From assembly GCA_036346225.1 (NCBI GenBank), contig JARFIW010001108.1, forward strand, positions 5,974,501-6,038,500: a DNA stretch of 64,000 nucleotides, in the 5' to 3' direction. The notes beneath the pieces are model-generated. The model was not told the origin of the DNA. It did not search any database and was given only the letters and a program-made list of their open reading frames with translations. The DNA is from Platerodrilus igneus (lineage: Eukaryota > Arthropoda > Insecta > Coleoptera > Lycidae). The translations under genes were made by a program, and so were the position numbers. Positions 32,700 through 44,770 of the stretch are shown piece after piece; position 1 is the stretch's first letter, and each line of letters opens with the position of its first letter.

Positions 32700-35110
32700 C
32701 TATCCCCGAACCATAAATATTTATAATGACTCGGGCCGTGAATGTCTCCAACAATATCACATTAGCATTTACTCTAAAAAAATTTTCATATCAAAATTGC
32801 GGTACGCCGAACCGTCTGTCACAGCAATGCCTTTTGGATTTTATATCTACACAAAAGACAGTTATTCCACATAAATTTTCTTTGCTTTAGTATCCTAAAT
32901 TTTATAACCTTATATCCTCTTTTTCTCAAAAATCTCTTACAAATATTAATTAATTCTGTTATAATTAAAAAAACTTCTGAAAATAAAATGCTTGGTCAAA
33001 ATAAGATACCACCACTGGGATAATTGAATATACTTTACAGTTAGCTGACTTTACCTAGTTCCTAAATGAATTTTACCTAAACTTAAATTCTAATCACGTC
33101 ACGTAATATTAATAAAAATACAAATTTACTCTCCTAAAAACATAATTTCCTATTCTCACATCTGGCCAGGTATTGCTAAAATAAATCGTTTAGGAAAAAT
33201 AATAAGTTACGCCGTATCACTAAACAATGCCTAAAGAAAAACTTTAAATTTTGTCCATCACTAGTAATTCATTTCAAATTTTTCTTGCTTTCCATATGAA
33301 TCATGTAACATTTTAAATCTCATTTTAGTTGAAAACGCACCTAATAACGCATAGAAAACAACTTTTGCGTTCTATTCTTTAATTGAATATTATAGTACTA
33401 AATTTTTCCTTTATGCTTCAACTAATACTAAATTTCATCATTCAAATTTGCATTCGAATATCAGTATACACAATTCCGTCACTAATTAGTCTAACGCAAT
33501 AATTATTTTCACATTTAAATTAATTCCTTATTACACAAATGACCAACAATAGATATTTTAGTGCATAGATGCATAAATAAAAATTTTCAAACATAAAAAC
33601 TTAATCTACTCACTGTGTAATTCGAGGGTATCCAAAATCATCAATGTTTTTCCTAGAAACCAATAAATTATCCATCTACAGAAAACTTCCTTACTCTAAA
33701 CACACCACAAAGTTCCAATTGTATGTAGGGGTGTATTACTAGGCCCCAACCCCTTTGTCTTTAAACGTTTATCACAACATTATATTTGTTCGCCGCGCGT
33801 TTGTAAAACTATTTCACATATGTAAGCGTATTTCATCATTATATGTCGATTGCCGCTTATTTCCCTTTGAAAATGCTATCAAATTTCTCTTGAAACTCTA
33901 ACTTTAATCTCACTTTTAAATCTACACTACATCAAATCCCCATATAAAAACCCATATTATATCAATATTAACGTCCTTTTTCCAGTCGCGCGTATCTCTG
34001 ATTTTAATGTTGGTTTATTGCCGCTTTACAATTAATTCACTATTCATTATCCGTCGTATGTAATTATTGTGCTTTAATGCCACTTGTACTTCTTACGTTG
34101 TCGGGGTTTTTGTCATTACACAATTTTAATAATAAGTTAATGAAAATGAAACGCTGAAAGTGCTTGTTATTGGGTGATTTAAATAAGTTTTCATTTGTAT
34201 TTCTTAGTGTACAACAGAGTCTAAATAAGATTCTGGCAGACTAGCGTCGACTGTTTGTGGCTGCGGTAGATTGCAAAAGACTATATCTCAGGGGTTTAGA
34301 GAACAAAGTTAGATTTTACCCAGACAAATTATAGGGATGCAATTTAGAACATAACTAAAGAAAATACTTTAATACAACTTATATATTGACGTTTAGTTAA
34401 TAACACTAATAAAAAAATTAAACATATACCGTTATTTTCTTACAACCAAAGTTTCATACAATACAATCACTATGTGTAGTTCATTTATCTACACTCTCAT
34501 AATTTTAAAATTTGTCTCAAACTTTACCAGATAAGATATTAGAAAATCTAAATTTATTATTGAACATAACCTCAATATGCACAATAAAAGGTTTCATGAA
34601 AGCTTTTCTGTTTACAACTCATTAGGTTATATATGAAAGCAAATATTGATTAGTTAAGATATAGGTAAGTAAAAGTGTGACTATATTTTATATGTATTAC
34701 CTTTCTAGATATTTGAGATTTAAAATGTAACACATGCACATTGCTCCGTCACAAAAATAAATAAAATAAACTCGTACCTGTAGTCCAGATATATGAAAGT
34801 AAACGTATACTTAAATGTTGAGCTTACGGCTTGTTCAGAACTATAGGATCTCCTTACGGTTTGTTGAGACGAACACCATCGTTAATTGTTTTGGTTGTTA
34901 ACCTCAAACTTCTAATTTGTAAGAGTCATTCCTTGTTTGTTCCACAGCCATATGTTTTGTCAACGGAGCATTTAATTTATTTTAGAAGGTAAATAACGGC
35001 AACATGAATTCTTGTACGATAAAAGATACTATTTCTAGGTAGTAAAATTAATGCATAGGCTTAGATAGCTTAGCATAGATAACTAAATTCTCCATCAAAG
35101 AATATTTTAC
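32700..35110. other. AT-rich DNA, no gene recognised
   Basis: About 2.4 kb without supported coding or repeat structure; only short frames and A/T runs. Confidence 0.4.
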
Positions 35111-35230
35111 AGGAGAATATATCACCTGAAGATACTTCAGCAAGGAATATGCCACGGGAAGATATACCACCGGGTGATATGCCACCAGAGGATGTGCTAC
35201 GGTAAGATATGCTGCCACCAGAGGACCCTA
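35111..35230 (+). repeat. 15-bp tandem repeat, possible decayed coding repeat
   Basis: Four to six 15-base units of the type ATATGCCACCAGAGG. In one plus frame they read as degenerate five-residue repeats (NMPRE, DIPPG, DMPPE, DVLR-stop). A TTTTACAG acceptor-like site precedes them. It may be a decayed exon of a repeat protein or simply a minisatellite. Confidence 0.45.
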
Positions 35231-35234
35231 GAAA

Positions 35235-36300
35235 ATAAACGTGTTACAAAAACGAAATATTGCAATACGCTACGAGGAACAATCTAAAATTTATCTATAA
35301 ACAGCTTGCCATCCATTAATATTTTGAACGGGTTATCCAGGTAGGCTTTCTTCATAAGCATTTTGCTTATATTCTAAAATGATATTTATGTATGTTAGAA
35401 AGAATAAAAGCAAAGACACCTTTTACATACCAGGTACGACATCATGGCCTTAGATAGGACATCTTTATCGGAAGGCGGCATATGCTCAAAAAGACCGTTA
35501 GATATCAAGACAAACGAAAATTTTGTTCTCGTTCATAGATAACCACACATTTTGAGGGAGGGACAAAACAAAAAACTATCCTAAATAACAGATTCATATA
35601 TACACCAGTTGTGTATTTATGGACATTATTCAAAGATTAACCGATAGGAAAATTATATGTAATCTTAAATATTTATATTATTTATACAAAAGAAAGAATA
35701 TTAAAGTAAGACTAAAGATAGATGTATATAGTGTATTATTTAATAATACTAAAGGGAAATGTTACACAAATCAAAACTAACTTGTGACTGTAAACGGTAG
35801 TATAATAAAATTAAGACGAATAATGCCTTTATATTGAAGGAAATTGGACCACAATGTAACATGGCAAGGGAACAGTGAATTGACATGTTACAAGTCTACA
35901 GCAATATAAAATAAATACATTGTAATGTATAGAAAAAATGATTATTAGCTCATGTAATCTTATATGCGTGAATTTTCCTTGGTCAGCGTTTAAGTCCTTA
36001 CATTGTGTTAAATTTATGTCTATGGTTTTCTTTATATTTGCAACTATGTAATATTGAATTTAATCCATTTAATCAATATTTGTCAGTTCTCACATTTGAG
36101 GTGCATATTAACGAGTTCACTATTATTAGCTTAATAATACTGAAAACTTTCTTTAAAAATTGCATGCTTCCACTGACAAAGTTTACAGTTATAAATGTTT
36201 TGTTTACATTTGTGTGCTTTAAAATAATTTACGATCCTGAGTCGAATCAATATGTATTTAACAAAGATAAAACAATTATTTTTGTTGTTTTAAGCTTATG
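35235..36300. other. AT-rich DNA, no gene recognised
   Basis: Nothing supported. A 98-codon plus-strand frame at 36005-36301 is hydrophobic and AT-driven, with no family likeness. Confidence 0.4.
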
Positions 36301-36311
36301 ATTTCATTCAT

Positions 36312-36765
36312 TTTGTTTTCGACCTTACTTAAGGTCGGTTTGACGCAGCTCTAACTTCTTTTCTATTCTGTGCTAATCTAAAAAGCTCTACATACCATTC
36401 ACAACCTAAATTTCTAATAATTTGACTAATATAGTTTGGTCTAGGTCTTCCTATATCCTTCTATCTTTTTCCTATCCAGCTGGCTCTACATAGATATTAG
36501 CAACCTGATGGTTGTTAAAGAACTCTAATATGTTTACATGATTACCATTTATAAGGAAATGAAATATAACCTGATTATCCGCTTCAAAAAGGAAAAGTGT
36601 TAAATTATATATTATGGTAAGGCTTAAGCAACGAATCGCTGCCAACATGCAAGAATGCTACCTAATTGTGAGTTATGTCATAGTGATGTTTATTAAATTA
36701 TATGTTATGGTAAGGCTTAAGCAACGAATCGCTACCAATCGCTACTTATGATTTAAATAGAACTA
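36312..36765 (-). mobile_element. RTE LINE, 5'-truncated 3' fragment
   Basis: The reverse complement of the 3' end of the RTE element at 43.9-47.6 kb. It includes the near-terminal hairpin GACCTTACTTAAGGTC, the decayed duplicate of the ORF2 C-terminus, and about one and a half copies of a roughly 100-bp repeat (GGTAAGGCTTAAGCAACGAA). Truncation lies inside the second repeat copy, typical of incomplete target-primed reverse transcription. Confidence 0.85.
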
Positions 36766-36891
36766 AAAATTTTTTGCAAATGTCTTAATTTTGAGCGCTA
36801 TTATACATGAAATTAACATTATATAGGGTGCTTCAGTAATAAGTTTGTTCATTCAAGATTAATTCCTCTTAACGCATTTAATTTTTATATA

Positions 36892-38616
36892 CAGTGCTTT
36901 CCAAAAGTAACGGATAAATTCGATTAAATGATTATTGAGAATTTCTGAGTAAAAAGCTTTGACACGTCGATTTTTATTTTTAAATTGCCATTTAATTATG
37001 TAATTTTTAACCCCCCACCCTTTAACCCCTAAGCGCTAGCAACCCCTACTTAAAAATTTTAAATAGCAATGTACCCCTTGTGATACCTCAATTAATAGTA
37101 TTTTTCATGCAGAAATCAAATTTTACAAAAAATTCGAAATCGGTTGATAAATAACTGTTTTATTTAATAAACAAAACTTAAATAAAAAACAAACCCAATT
37201 TAAATTAAATGTTCAAACTGCTGTCCGTTAGTCGCTAGGCAGTATCCTAATCTAGAGACAAACTCTTGTTGAACTTTTTTTACTATCTGAGGGGAAATTA
37301 AGCGAATTTCATTCCAAATTCTGCTTTAACTCGTTTGCGTTTTAAGGCCTATTCAGATACACCTCAGATTTTAAATAACCCCAGAGGAAATAATCCATAG
37401 GGGTTAAGTCAGGAGACCTAGCGGTCCATTCAATTTGTCCTCGTCTACCAATCCACCTCATAGGAAATACTTGGTCGAAATATTCCCGTACTAGAAGTGC
37501 ATAGTGGGGAGGTGCACCATCTTGCTGTAGCCAAATACTAGGATGAGGTTCAGGATCTTCTGCATTCGGATATAGTACCGCTAAAGCCCGAATTAATTCA
37601 AATTGGAGAAAATTTAGATACTGTTCTCCATTGTGTGTTCTCTCAAAAATGTACGGTCCAATAACTTTATTACCCACTATCCCCGACCAAACATTAATCG
37701 TTTGTGGAAATTTTCATCGGCCCAATAACGGTACCATTTAAATAAAATGTTGCCTTATCAGAAAACATAATATTACCTTCCAATCCAGGATTTTCATTGC
37801 AAAGTTCCATCATTGTCTCACAAAATTGCGCTTGCCTATCAAAATCATCATCTGATAACTCTTGCACTTTGTAAGGGTGAAACTTTTGCTTACGGAGAAA
37901 TCTATGAACTGCACTTTTTGATGCATTTAACTGTGAAGCGACTCCCGCAACGCTTGAATGTGGATTTTCCTGCACAAATAGCAAGTCATCCAATTCTGAA
38001 TCTTCATCTAAAGCTTTAGATTTATCTCGTACGTGTCCAATATTCCGAAATTTATTTTCAATTCGGCTTATCGTTGATTGCGAGATTGGGGGGAGGTCGA
38101 GATGAATTGCATTGAATAAAATTCGAACTTTTTTGTGCGTTCGAATTCTATCTCCAAAGCCAATCATCATTAAAATTTCAATCTTTTCGACTTCGTTAAG
38201 TCTCATTTTTGCTGACTTATTATTTAACAAGCAACAGGCACTTAACTAATGTACTTTCACTAAACTTATTTGACACTTTACAAACATTTTGTTTGTATAG
38301 ACATACCCGATAATTGGCACTTTAAGCGAATAAGTTTTTATTGAATAAAACAGTTATTTATTAACCAATTTAGAATTTTTTGTAAAATTTTATTTCTGCA
38401 TGAAAAATGCTATTAATTGAGGTATCACAAGGGGTACATTGCTATTTAAAATATTTAAGTAGGGGATGCTAGCGCTTAGGGGTTGAAGGGTGGGGGGTTA
38501 AAAATTATATAATTAAATGACAATTTAAAAATAAAAATCGACGTGTCAGAGCTTTTTACTCAGAAATTGTCAATAATCATTTAATCGAATATATCCGTTA
38601 CTTTTGGGACGCACTG
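36892..38616 (-). mobile_element. DD41D mariner-type transposon, full length
   Basis: A 1725-bp element whose terminal inverted repeats start CAGTGCTTTCCAAAAGTAAC (left) and CAGTGCGTCCCAAAAGTAAC (right). A TA dinucleotide is duplicated at 36890-36891 and 38617-38618. The inverted repeats continue with indels for about 285 bp (to about 37175 and from about 38330), much longer than usual for mariner. One transposase gene lies between them on the minus strand. Confidence 0.92.
37207..38230 (-). pseudogene. Mariner-type transposase (DUF4817 N-terminus), frameshifted
   Basis: The N-terminal helix-turn-helix part starts near 38230 (MRLNEVEKIEILMMIGFGDR), with QSTISRIENKF and SVAGVASQLNASKSAVHRFL as the paired DNA-binding helices. 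The catalytic domain has FSDKATFYLNG (first Asp), WLQQDGAPPHY (second Asp) and DLTPMDYFLWG (third). I count 41 residues between the second and third Asp, the DD41D spacing associated with the rosa group. A deletion/frameshift near 37680-37730 separates the first Asp block from the rest, and another near 37342 shifts the C-terminus (about 37340-37207, ending FVSRLGYCLATNGQQF). It is inactive as it stands. Confidence 0.88.
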
Positions 38617-38711
38617 TATAGCATAACGCAACGTATTACAATATTACTTCTCATTTTTGGTAAAAAGTATTTTGTGTGTGGTAAAATAGCTACTTGTTTT
38701 CTGCATCACAT

Positions 38712-39359
38712 TTAAATCTTTTTGTGTTTGGAAATTTTTGACTGACTTGTAAGTAAGCAATTCAACAACTTCTGCTTATACTTAGTGTAATGGTTCATGT
38801 ATGTTTTATACCTTACTAGCCTCTGTTGGTGCCAAATACATTTCAACAGTAGTTTTTGACTACGTTTATTCCATCTGCAATCAATTTGACTATTAAACTT
38901 TTCAATCCTCTGGTTGACTATATTTTCCCATTCAGTTCCATTTACATATAGTGCTTTTTGAAGAATTCTGTATTGTGCGATTAGATTAATGCAAAATGTC
39001 AAATACAAATTATCGTGTCCACAGATACTTATGACAATAAAATGAATGTTTATTACGCATTGAGATATATACAGAATTTCATAAATTGGAGTATCTCCCC
39101 ATATAAACGGATACCATGATTCCAACGGTAAGCGTCTAGCTCCTTCACGCAGAGGGGCAATTAAAAAATTTATCGCAAAAATTACAGCGCTGCAATAGAT
39201 GATGCACATACTTAGCACTCCTGCGCGGGCTTTTATTTTTAGACTTCGTGCCAAAGTTAAACCCATTAAATCAGATGGCCAAAACTCGTAGGAAATGATG
39301 TCCAGCATACGTAATAGTCGTTTGGAATATAGATGTAGCACTGCAGATTTACAGATGGC
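38712..39359 (-). pseudogene. Odorant receptor, central exon
   Basis: An acceptor TTTTTAG|GCC precedes 39359 and the frame stays open to 38712. It encodes TM3 and the following loop of an insect OR: EFWPSDLMGL, a hydrophobic CIIYCSAVIFAINFLIAPL, the OR hallmark LPLESWYPF, then TPIYEILYISQCV (TM4) and ISICGHDNLYLTFCINLIAQ. The C-terminal part resembles the KCIWHQQRLVRY loop before TM5. A donor-like AAG|GTATAA lies soon after, so the last 30 codons may be intron. Neither flanking exon is seen; likely a gene fragment. Same strand as the two other OR pieces. Confidence 0.8.
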
Positions 39360-39364
39360 CTAAA

Positions 39365-40305
39365 AATATCAACAGTACATTCTTTTGAAATGTGTATGCA
39401 AAATAATGGTGCATTTTGGCAAAGCTTTAAAATAGCTTGAAATAAAGTATTACAAACTAGTCATAAGTTTATTTTTAAAATATTCTTAAAAAAATATTTA
39501 ATAGATTATAGGCAACCACCTATTCTTGAAATAGCTTATGGTACACCACTAATAATCAGGTACTTTGTGAAATATCTCACACGTTTTTATCTAGGAATAA
39601 AATAATAGAAAACGTCTACGTTATTGTCTTCAATTTCAAAGGACTAAACGTTAAGTCAATAATACAAGGGTAGCTTTATAGTTCACAAAATGCAAAAATA
39701 ACTTTAACTGAAATATTAACAGTTGCTCCAGCAGCTCAAAGCCGAAGCATAAGAAAGAACAAAATAATAGTAAATTCAAAGAATTTTTTAAAAAATAGAA
39801 AATTTGAAGTCTATGACCTATACAGAAAAATGTATGACAAACTTGGAGCCTGTTGAGAATTTGACGTTTATATAGTGAAACCTATTCGAATGCAAAGAAA
39901 ATAGCAATAAGACACTCAAAATAAATAGAAGACATATTAATATCAAACATTGTAGAAAAGGTTATTGAACAAACTTATAGCAATTAAAAGTAAAAGAAAA
40001 AGCTGAGTGAGAATTTAATATCTATTGGAAAATTTTGTATCTAGAGAAGAAAATTCTGAACTAACTAAAGTTAAAGATGTTTAACAAAATACAAGCAGAT
40101 GAGTGCACTTAGAAGGAAATGAAGTAGAAAATATCGAGAGTGAAGAAAGAAAAACGTTACAGGGAAAACATAAAAAATTAGAACTGACAGAAATAGTAAG
40201 GGTCGAGTTAAATTAAAATTCTGACAATAGACCCCAAATTGTGGCATTACCTAACAATAAATTATTTTAAACAAATTATAAACGAATGAATTGATATTGA
40301 TTAGG
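39365..40305. other. AT-rich DNA, no gene recognised
   Basis: No coding or repeat structure supported between the OR fragment and the LTR elements. Confidence 0.4.
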
Positions 40306-40550
40306 TGTTATTGTTTGTGTAACAAAGTGCTCTTTACAGTTCCTTATTCGGTCAAATTCAGATATACTTATTTACAGAGAATCCTCAATATCGTTAGATT
40401 CCCTCTAACATACTTGAATTTGGCGCAATTATAATTGCTTGCGTCTGCAGCACATACAGTCGAGCTCACGCATTAGCAGCAATAGGACTGTCAGTCGGTA
40501 CATCGCTAAGACGCGTAATTCAAAATAATAATTTATATATAATTCTAACA
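40306..40550 (+). repeat. Candidate 5' LTR of Ty3-like element A
   Basis: A 245-bp segment starting TGTTATTG and ending TTCTAACA (TGTTA/TAACA inverted ends), just upstream of a gag. TGGTGTGGGGTTCACG at 40553 is a plausible primer site with the required TGG; I cannot name the tRNA. No 3' copy is in the window, so the boundaries are tentative. Confidence 0.4.
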
Positions 40551-40637
40551 TCTGGTGTGGGGTTCACGTGTAGTCATAAATTAATTGCATTTTGTTTGTT
40601 ATTCGATTTGTTTCTGTAGATGGTTAAAACGCGATAA

Positions 40638-41983
40638 ATGAACAGTAAAAATTTAAGTAAGTTCCTAGGAGCGATTGCTGCTGTCTTAGAAGATCTTCAG
40701 CAAGGTGTAAACGTCAATAAACAGCTACCTAATGTTCACGCAGCACATGTTCAAGGTCAAAACCATCCACAAATGCCAGCTTCGTTAGCCCTGTCTAGTT
40801 TTGACCTGGACAGTACTGATGCAGACATTTGGTTATCCAAAGTGGAAGAGTATACAGATGATTTTGGATGATCAGACAGAGAAACTGTAAGTAAAATCCT
40901 TTTTTATTAAAATCTGTTAAAAAGTGGTTTACTTCGTGGCAACTAACTAATGAAACTTGGGAATGTTTTAAAAAGGATTTTACTGTATCTTTTCATAGAT
41001 TTCGAGTTCGAATCCCGACACGATCCGGTAAAAATATTAGGCGGGCATGTTTCACAAAAATACGCCCTAGTTCGGTTGAGAAGTAAAATGGAAGTCCCGT
41101 GTATGAGTTATGTCACACACGTTGAAAATCCCTACCTTGCTTGGAACAGCAAGGGTTCGGCAAAATTCAAAATTTTCTAGGTAAAAAGCAACTCGCTTCC
41201 TGGCTAATGTGGTACCTTCGATTGGAGCATTGGAAAAATCAAGTATAATGTATCTTGTCTCATAGACAGCTAAATCTGAAAAAGTTGCTAGCTGAAGCAG
41301 TAAATTACATTAGTGTCAATGTTTGTAGATATGTCGGATATGCACTCACAAAATAGAGAAATTAAAATGTGGACGTGTCTATTGGTATGTCTGATTTGAT
41401 TAAAATAATCGTACTTAAAATACACGATCCGACAGTGCAAAGTGCAGTTTATAATTGTAATATTCCAACAGTAAGTGATTTGATCCCATTTTTGCAAATT
41501 AAGTAAAAGGAACAGGTGGTGATTTTCATACTTACAAGAATGTTGCTCAGACACTGAATTGGGCAAAAGAAGCTTTGCAACAATGTTTTAGCTTCCGTAT
41601 CACGTATTACTTGCTTTACCTGTCATAAAAAGAGAAATATTTCACGCGAATGTTCTATTTCTAACAGAAAAATTCCACACATGCGTGAACGTGAAAACAA
41701 AAACAAGACGCCTTTTATATGTACCGTAAGAATCAAGCTCATGGCATAGAAATCTATTTTCGTCAATAAACAATCACAGTTCTGGAAACGACAAACAACC
41801 AGATATCAATGTCCGTTCGCATAGTAAGCAAAACAAACCACAAGAACACGTGCTGATTAACTATTTTTCTGCCACAGGTAAGAGTTTAAATACATTGTCA
41901 ATTTCAATTAGTGGTTACAAAACGAGTTTTTTAGTGGACACAAATTCAACGTGTTCTTTGATAAATGAAACAATATTAGATAC
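40638..41983 (+). pseudogene. gag: gag and protease remnants of Ty3-like element A
   Basis: ATG 40638 opens a gag N-terminus (LSKFLGAIAAVLEDLQQ) reaching LDSTDADIWLSKVEEYTDDFG, the start of a Ty3-type capsid. Multiple stops and shifts follow through 41500 with capsid-like KKWFTSWQLTNETWE. At 41850-41983 is a protease piece: SISISGYKTSFLVDTNSTCS, in which DTNS replaces the canonical DTGA/DTGS. The reading frame is then cut by the LTR of element B at 41984. Entirely dead. Confidence 0.65.
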
Positions 41984-42518
41984 TGTTACGAACTATTATT
42001 CAGCAACCCGTCAAACACACAAGCTGCATAACCGAAGTGCATTCTCCAGGAATCGAGAATGTTTCAGCATATACAAGAGTATGAATCATCTGTTTAATTC
42101 AGGGTATATATAAGACCGCTGATGAAGTACAGAGTTAGTCTATATCCAAATGTCGAATATAAATTATATCGTGTAAAGTTAATTAGTTACGCTTTTGAAA
42201 GTCCTATAGTAAATATAAATTTGTGTTATGTGAACATGTATATTGTACCGCCAGCTTGTACATAAATAGTCAAAAGTGAAATAAATAAATTATAGTAGTG
42301 TTAGTGTTGTTAAGAAGGCTTATGGTTAAGAATTTAGTTTAAGAATATATTAGTGCTTGTCAATAGCATTAGTGTGATAGTGTTTCATTGTTAATTGGAC
42401 TGAAAATATCTATAAATAAGGCATATGCTGTTAATTAGACTTGTAAATAGTGAGTAATAGAGACTTTTGTTATTACTTGTTTTAAATTAGCGAAACGCGT
42501 TAATAGTAGCCCGTTACA
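41984..42518 (+). repeat. 5' LTR of Ty3-like element B
   Basis: A 535-bp block with matching inverted ends TGTTACG (41984) and CGTTACA (42518). It has a TATA box TATATATAA at 42105-42113 and AATAAA motifs near 42280. It is followed directly by a primer-site-like sequence and then gag. It interrupts the protease of element A, so B is the younger insertion. No 3' LTR is present. Confidence 0.65.
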
Positions 42519-42600
42519 CTGATATCAGGCTGTGTGGAGTGGATAGTGATTAATTTAAAAGAGAAGAACACAAGTTTAAAGGCATTTGAGTAGTTTATAT

Positions 42601-43690
42601 ATGTCAGTTACAAGAAGCCAAAGTAAAATGGACGCAGAAACTTTAATGAATTTTCTTAAAGATTTTAAATCCGTTATGGAAGAAAAGTTTGGTAAAAATG
42701 CTGAGAAAATGGAAAGGTTGAGTGAAAATGCTGAGAAAATGGAAGAGAGGTTGGCTAACCTACAAGTGACACTTAGTGAAAACGTAGTGAGGTTAGTTAA
42801 ACTGAAATCAACCCTTAAAGAAATGTTAAGTGAAAATGCTTAGTAAATAGAAAAAAAGTTAAGTAAAAATGCTGCAAAAATGGAAGAAAAGTTGAATGAA
42901 AAGACAGCCACGTTAAAACAAAGATTAAGGGAAAGATCCATTGCATTGAAAGAAGATGTCACTGAACAGATAATAACAGTTGAACAAAAGTTGGAGAGTA
43001 AATTGGTAAAAATGGAAGACGACGTGATGAGGCTGCAAGAACAAATTATTTCACTAACAACGCTGCCACTTTAATTAGCAAACCAAGTTGTAAATCAGAA
43101 CATCCCTGAAATAAGAAGCATGGAGGGAAGCAAGTCAAAACCGTCAAAATTTAGAGCAAAACCACCCACATTCGATAGTAAAACACCTTGGCCCACATAT
43201 TTGAAACAATTTGAAACTGCTGCAATAGGCAACGGTTGGTGCAACGGCTATTTCCTTAATATTGGCACTACGGGGGGGAAGCTCTTAACATTTTGCAAAC
43301 GATTCCCGATCACCAGCAGAATGATTACGGCCTCTTAACATCGAAGCTTGAGATGAGATGTGGAGACGCTCACCTTCAACAGGTTTACCATGCACAAGTT
43401 AAAAACCACTCGCAAAAGACAAATGAAAGCCTGCAAGAATTCGCAGCTGACATTGCCAGATTAGTTAGATTGGCATACCCGACGGCACCAGATAGCTTCC
43501 TCAAACAACTGGCTGTTCAAACATTTGTGGATGGCGTTAAAGACAGCGAAATACAGCAAGCGCTAGATTAGCACGGCCAAAAATGTTAGATAATGCACTG
43601 GCTCATGCGCTGGAATTTGAAGCAGCTTGCTTCGTACCTAGACATAACAGGAAGAAAAGTAAATACCAGGCTAACTATCAAACGCGGAGA
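42601..43690 (+). pseudogene. gag: gag of Ty3-like element B
   Basis: ATG 42601 opens a long Lys/Glu coiled coil (MDAETLMNFLKDFKSVMEEK, with repeated SENAEKMEE units) that ends at a TAG near 42841. The same frame resumes, with MEEKLNEKTATLKQRLRE. After a stop at 43072 the capsid follows: PPTFDSKTPWPTYLKQFE, then in another frame QNDYGLLTSKLEMRCGDAHL, TNESLQEFAADIARLVRLAY and LAVQTFVDGVKDSEIQQALD to 43571, and ALAHALEFEAA beyond. Three or more lesions. No protease or RT follows; the element is truncated at about 43700. Confidence 0.8.
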
Positions 43691-43924
43691 GTGGGGGAAT
43701 TCACCTAAATACCAAAAAAATTGAAAAAATAAAGCACGTCGCCCATGATTATCTATTAACAAATAAAAATAAATAAAGGATTCTGTACAAACAAGTGAAA
43801 GTTATAAATTAAGCGTTATTTTTTTACAGACTAATACAAATGATCACATGTTGGTCTTCTTTTGTGGTTCCGACTATAAGGTACTTTCCTTTCAGCCATC
43901 ACCATCATCATCATTCATCCTCAT

Positions 43925-44340
43925 TTTGTTTTCGACCTTACTTAAGGTCGGTTTGAAGCAGCTCTAACTTCTTTTCTATTCTGTGCTAATCTAAAAAGCT
44001 CTACATACCCTTCACAACCTAAATTTCTAATATTTTGACTAATATAGCTTGGTCTAGGTTTTCCTATATCCTTCTATCTTTTTCCTATCCACCTGGCTCT
44101 ACATAGATATTAGCAACCTGATGGTTGTTAAAGAACTCTAATATGTTTACATGATTACCATTTATAAGGAAATGAACTATAATCTGGTTATCCGCTTCAA
44201 AAAAAGAAAAAGTGTTAAATTATATGTTATGGTAAGGCTTAAGCAACGAATCGCTGCCAACATGCCAGACCGCTACCTAATTGTGAGTTATGTCATAGTG
44301 ACATTTAGTTAACTGATTTTTATTTACTTATTCTTTTGTT
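43925..44340 (-). repeat. RTE 3' UTR holding a second ORF2 C-terminus
   Basis: Read on the minus strand after the ORF2 stop there is about 230 bp of spacer, including one GGTAAGGCTTAAGCAACGAA-type unit. Then comes a second, decayed copy of the last 40 or so codons (SYISQNIRNLGCEGYVELF in pieces, ending VRAASNRP), then the terminal hairpin. The layout is the same at 63181-63720, so the duplication is a family feature. Confidence 0.8.
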
Positions 44341-44356
44341 TTGTTTTCCAACTTAC

Positions 44357-44770
44357 TTAAAGTCGGTTTGACGCAGCTCTAAATTCTTTTCGATTCTGAG
44401 TTGGTATAAAAATGTCTACATAACCTTCACAACCTAAATCTCTAATAATTTGACTAATATAGCTTTGTCTAGGCTTTCCTACTCTATTTTTATTTGGTAG
44501 TCTATAATCTAAGACTTTACTAAATAGTCTCTCATGTCTTAACTGGTGCCCTATCATTCTATCTCTCCTGACCTTTAATTGTTTCCACATACAGGGTTCC
44601 TCACCTATCCTTCTATAAACTTCTTCGTTTGTTACTCTATCTGTCCAACTAATCTTTAACATTCTCCTATAACACCAAGTTTCAAAAGCTTCTATCTTTT
44701 TCTTATCTACTTCTTTAATTGTCCAAGTCGCACTACCGTATAGTAGAACGCTCCATACGTACGACTTTAG
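44357..44770 (-). pseudogene. RTE ORF2, C-terminal region
   Basis: Continuation after the frameshift: YVWSVLLYGSATWTI, then MLKISWTDRVTNEEVYRRI, VRRDRMIGHQLRHERL, RVGKPRQSYISQIIRDLGC and a stop after RAASNRL. This is the typical distal part of RTE/CR1-like ORF2 proteins, with no RNase H. The same region recurs at 63702-64000. Confidence 0.88.

Noticed and set aside
36005..36301. 98-codon hydrophobic plus-strand frame
   Set aside because: No motif, AT-driven composition, no neighbouring exon signals.
42117..42130. CTGATGA in the LTR of Ty3-like element B as a hammerhead core
   Set aside because: No GAAA partner or stem II is found downstream at the required spacing; it lies in the R region after the TATA box.
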